Positions 56,815-64,000 of a DNA stretch of 64,000 nt are shown in pieces. The position numbers and the translations under genes were made by a program. The DNA comes from Glandiceps talaboti (lineage: Eukaryota; Hemichordata; Enteropneusta; Spengelidae), in NCBI RefSeq assembly GCF_964340395.1, contig NC_135554.1, positions 14,002,751 through 14,066,750 on the forward strand. The letters are read 5' to 3'. How positions within the stretch are numbered: the stretch's first letter is position 1; each line of letters begins with the position of its first letter. Below the pieces are notes generated by a model, which did no database searches, had not been told where the DNA came from, and was given only the letters and a program-made list of their open reading frames with translations.

Positions 56815-57620
56815 AAAATGGTCACCATTGCATTATTGCGAAGGTTGAGAAATAAAGTGGGGTACATAATTGGACAATCTGACCGTTGTACCAGGTTTGA
56901 TTGTCAAATCCATCTATGTATATCAGAGTGAATACTTTGAGTATTGTGAGTCATTTGACCTTCATAACATAGAGTTCAAAATCAATGGTCAAGGTCTCAA
57001 TAGAAAGCTCATCATGCATGCATGATGACATGTATGTAGACACTCAAATAAGGGCTCTATCTATTATGATTCTAGAGTTGGTCCACGGACAATGCAACTG
57101 CCATTCACCCATTATCGCAAAGGTCATAAATCAAAGTGACATGCATATCCAGACTATAGTATCTGACAATTGTGCCAGGTTTCGTTGAGATCAGCCTATG
57201 CATGCCAGTTGTACATATACACTTGGAATATTTTGGGCTATTTGACATTGAACATATGGGTCAAGGTCACATACGAAAGCTCTGTATATATAACATGCAT
57301 GGTGTATGCATTCAAAGGAGCTCTCTATCTGTTAAACTTCCAGAGTTAGTGGGTCAAATGTGAATTTCTACGTCAAGTATGGACGCCATTCGGTCATTAT
57401 TGCAAGGGCCACAAAAGAACATGACGTGCATGGACTACTGTACATCATATTTGTGCCAGGGGTGGTTGAAATTGGGCCGTGCATGTCAAAGCTGTACATA
57501 AAGACGTTTAACAATTTTGGCTATTTGAATTCGAACATAATTAAATGTCAAAGATCTCATTAGAAAACACATAATAGATTACATGGGTGTAGACACACAA
57601 ATGAAGTCTCCATCTAATTA
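56815..57620. repeat. ~275-bp satellite-like tandem repeat
   Basis: Three diverged units are marked by GGTCAAGGTC (56988 and 57259) and its variant at about 57547. Other shared blocks are CCAGAGTTAGTGG and TTGTGCCAGG. The last unit runs straight into duplicate copy B. Short ORFs in it are not conserved between units. Confidence 0.65.
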
Positions 57621-59003
57621 ATTATTAAAGGTTCCAGAGTTAGTGGACAAAATGTGAAATTTTACGACAAATATGACCGCCAATAAAGTCATTATCGGTT
57701 TTAAATGTCCATTTTGTTTGGCTAAAGCCAAATAAAAAAGTTGTTTAGTTCCGTTACCCCACCTAGTTTTTCACGCCGACCCTAAACTTTTTTTTACGTA
57801 TTCGAGAAAAATAGTAATAAAATCGCGAAAATCGCAAGAAATAGTGGATGCGGAAATTGACATCAACTTAAAAACACAATATAAAACAATTTTTCCAATC
57901 TGAAATGGCTGTACATCTGATAGGAAGAAATAAACAGCACAGAGACCATTTGGAAAACAATGGAAAACCTGGACTAGACACTCACACATGAAAAAAAAAA
58001 TGTAATAAAATAAAATAAAAAAATCTACCTACCCCACCTATTTTAAAATTGAATGTAATCGGAACCAGACAATATTTTTTTAACGCCTAATGTTTAATGT
58101 ACGTTTGACTTTATAAGGTATCATATTAGTTTACCATAGGTCAAAAGAGCCGTATATGTGTAGTTACACCCGGAGAATAGGGGCGTTCACCATGGCGAAA
58201 TACAGGACAGGTAGTCGAATGAATCATGTACATGTTCAATAGCATATTTTCATAAATCATCGCAACTTTTGGTCTTCGATATCTAAGGCATATTAAATAA
58301 CATAAATGCTCCCCTTTCTGATGAAAATAAATGTGATTCGTCTAGCTGTCATGTTAGTCTATGAAGAGTTAGATACCATATACCAGTCACTCATCATAAT
58401 TGTGACATAAAAATGACATTTGTATCCATCTGCCGACAGATTTATACTCCTTACCCGGAACCCGCTGCATCAGTAGCTCTGAGCATTGGCTCATTAGACT
58501 ACTAGATGGCCGAGGTGTCAGTTAATACGGGTTTTAAACGAAAGATACCTGTTGTGCAGAATGATCATCCAATTGAGTGTGGCAACTACGAGGCGAGATC
58601 AATAGTTCAATGTAGGATAAAAGACTAAATTCTTTTAGTTATGCATCGGACCCCCACCCCACCCCGGCCCACCCCACCCCTTTCTAACTTAATTGGCCCC
58701 AAGTTGAAAATTGTTTTTTAGACAGGACAATTTCAAATAAGTATGTAGTAGTATGTAGTGCTATGAATACAAAGCCAGTATGTAGTGAAGAAAAAACCCC
58801 TTTTTATTGTCACTTTAATGTATTTTAGTCCTATCCATTTATTACAGCGAGAATTCTTTCATATCTCGATTTGACAACATGTTTTTAAAAGAAATAATTG
58901 TATTTAGGGATACTACTAAAACATTCCATTAAAAGCACAATTGGTTTTGTCGGATGAGAACTGAAATGGTTCAACCCGCCAAACTATAAAAGTATTTAAA
59001 TGT
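57604..59003. pseudogene. Duplicated segment, copy B: TKT 5' fragment without start codon or promoter
   Basis: It matches 54173-55060 and then resumes at the equivalent of 55346. The skipped 285 bases hold the TKT ATG, the first 70 coding bases and the presumed promoter. The last 28 exon bases and the donor GTAAGG remain (58449-58482), so this is a dead exon fragment. Confidence 0.85.
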
Positions 59004-59543
59004 TTTTTTTTGAACTCACAACTTGCACATACCGTGGAAGTATAACCGAGAGGGTGATACTTCCATGCACATACACAGAGTGACATACTGCGGCTTGCTT
59101 CAAAAACTTGAAACGATATACCCTTTCTCAAACGCGAGGGTAGCAAAAATGGCTCGTTTCTAGTTATGATAGTTGCCCCACAGGATGTCACGCCATCCAC
59201 TCACCTAGACCAATTTACAGTATATTGTCCCCGCGTGGTTTTAGACGAATCGAAGAGTAAACTGATCGTGACCCTTTGTACTCGGTTTGTCCTTTCTATA
59301 AGGGTGTCCGTACTCAGTTAATTCTAGATTTCTCATGCTAATACTTTCAAAACTTAGTGAAGTAGGTTGTTAAAATTATATAAAAACGTAAGTAAACATG
59401 ATGTGTACATGTTGGTGATATATCATTTCATATATAATATAGTCTGAATGACTTAGAAATGACAGTTAAAGCCAGAAAGGAATTTTGAATTATTTGTTTT
59501 TATTAAAGTTCCAAACTTTCATCAGCAATAATGGATAATTTGG

Positions 59544-59657
<114 letters not shown>

Positions 59658-60090
59658 ATAAAAATCTACCTACACAATGTTTTATTAGGCCTTAGAAGGA
59701 TGAGGTTTTTTTAAATCATCGATTTCATTGACCATGTTCGATGTAAGGTCTAGCAAGGGACTGAATCATTGAGTAAGCTCATTGTCATGTACCCATCACT
59801 TTTTTTTGCCATGAGAGCGTATTTTTTTTTATAGTTTAAAAAAAATCTTTATGGGGAGGGGGTGAACAGTGATACACACCCGGGTACACATAAGCCTATG
59901 TACAGACCAATCCAGTTACTTCACTTAATTGTTGTATTTGTAAGCATATGGATAAGTATATATAGAAAAATATTATTTCAACAATATACAGGCCTGTCTC
60001 TACACAGTCTGGTCTCTCCTCAGGCCACAGAAGTGGTCCTACATCCTGGGGGTACATCAAAGGTTATAGATAGTTATCCATGAGTTTAAA

Positions 60091-60192
60091 AGTATAGTAT
60101 AGTATAGTATGGTATAGTATAGTATAGTATAGTATAGTATAGTATAGTATAGTATGGTATAGTATAGTATAGTATAGTATAGTATAGTATAT
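60091..60192. repeat. (TATAG)n pentanucleotide repeat
   Basis: About 20 units, two of them reading TATGG, ending in TATATTTTATTTGAC. Confidence 0.95.
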
Positions 60193-60415
60193 TTTATTTG
60201 ACATAAAAATGTAAGAAATACATTATCTAGAGTCAAAAACATACAAAACAACAAGAACAAAGATAATAGATAGTTATAAATATAAATACAACACTAAACT
60301 ACAGTATTGAATACAATTAAGATAATAATGAATTAGAAAATTAAAATGACATTTCCGGTCCATATTTACCCATTGGCATTCATGTTTTGTTTCACTGTGT
60401 AGTTTGTTTATCTAT

Positions 60416-60423
60416 TTATTTTT

Positions 60424-60458
<35 letters not shown>

Positions 60459-60462
60459 TTTG
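60416..60462. repeat. (TTTA)n microsatellite
   Basis: A run of about 11 units. The sequence after it contains a direct repeat of CGGTTCCTGGGCT (60468 and 60492). Confidence 0.9.
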
Positions 60463-60599
60463 GAACCCGGTTCCTGGGCTGCCTGGAACACGGTTCCTGG
60501 GCTCCCTGTGGTTTTACCACAGATCGTATACAGTTCGATAGCGGAGGAGTAGCCAGCGCAGCGTCACGGCAAATGTGCAGCGCCCTCAGTTTGTGACCT

Positions 60600-60781
60600 T
60601 TGACCGCCGCCATTTTTCCTTTCGCTGGACTAAAGTCGTCAACACAAAACACGTGCATGATTTCCTTAGCTGTTTTTTCTAGAGAATAAGTACCTGCCAT
60701 TGTAATTTTATTCCTTACGACGAATTTGAAACGATACGTGATTCTACATTACTAGTTGTGTTTATATCTGAAACGTGGAGC
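60600..60781 (+). promoter_or_regulatory. Probable DIMT1 promoter/5' UTR
   Basis: A GCCGCCATTTT block (YY1-type site) lies at 60606 and a CACGTG E-box at 60650, in a stretch richer in G+C than its surroundings. There is no TATA box. YY1 sites near the start are typical of ribosome-biogenesis genes; use here is inferred. Confidence 0.45.
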
Positions 60782-63816
<3,035 letters not shown>

Positions 63817-64000
63817 GTAAGTTGACATTCTGTCTGCCCAAACAAAAATATAGTCATCATGCATGACAGGATCTTTTCACTGAAATCTGGCAATAATTGA
63901 CACAAGTAAAGAGCTTTAATAAACTTCCCATAGACTTTATTTTTTGTTTAATTTCATTTATTATATCATTCCCCACTATTTTTCCTTGTTCTGACTTCAG

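Noticed and set aside
58916-59200. Minus-strand ORF of 94 codons
   Set aside because: It starts outside and ends inside duplicated non-coding sequence, and overlaps a stem-loop. No domain or exon chain is visible.

Overview
This is animal genomic DNA. It is AT-rich and intron-rich, with consensus GT..AG introns, and it is full of simple repeats, MITE-like hairpins, LINE remnants and one tRNA-derived SINE. There are no bacterial operons. Exon structures and protein sequences match metazoan families closely. A somatomedin-B/seven-transmembrane receptor of a kind I associate with marine invertebrates suggests an invertebrate deuterostome such as an acorn worm or lancelet. That placement is inference; nothing in the window fixes the species.

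Layout. (1) 3-9705, plus strand: the 3' twelve coding exons of a MAST-family microtubule-associated Ser/Thr kinase (1,082 residues seen; the 5' end lies outside the window). A likely poly(A) signal is at 10183. (2) 10211-23180: about 13 kb with no gene I can support. It holds a decayed LINE on the minus strand, palindromic MITEs, a 24-bp minisatellite and an (AAATC)n tract. (3) 23193-29603, plus strand: a two-exon gene for a receptor with a signal peptide, a somatomedin B domain and a class-B/Methuselah-like 7TM bundle (765 residues). (4) 29604-35125: intergenic, with a degenerate retroelement, a LINE 3' end with a (GATT)n tail and a diverged repeat copy. (5) 35460-55130, minus strand: a complete 11-exon transketolase gene coding for 623 residues. 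Its introns hold a LINE 3' end, a SINE, a 1.2-kb foldback element and several MITEs. (6) 55131-60600: the transketolase promoter, satellite-like repeats and a second, defective copy of the transketolase 5' region. (7) 60782-63816, plus strand: the first four coding exons of DIMT1, the 18S rRNA dimethyladenosine transferase. The window ends exactly on the AG acceptor of its next exon.

The four genes have unrelated roles: cytoskeletal signalling, cell-surface reception, the pentose phosphate pathway and ribosome maturation. I see no functional cluster and no clearly new multi-gene system. The most interesting points are structural. Tandem repeats in three introns begin on, or contain, the 5' splice site, most strikingly a ~31-bp minisatellite that repeats the MAST exon/intron junction about 15 times. 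A partial duplication of the transketolase 5' end has lost exactly the start codon and promoter. The SMB-7TM receptor is an uncommon domain combination.
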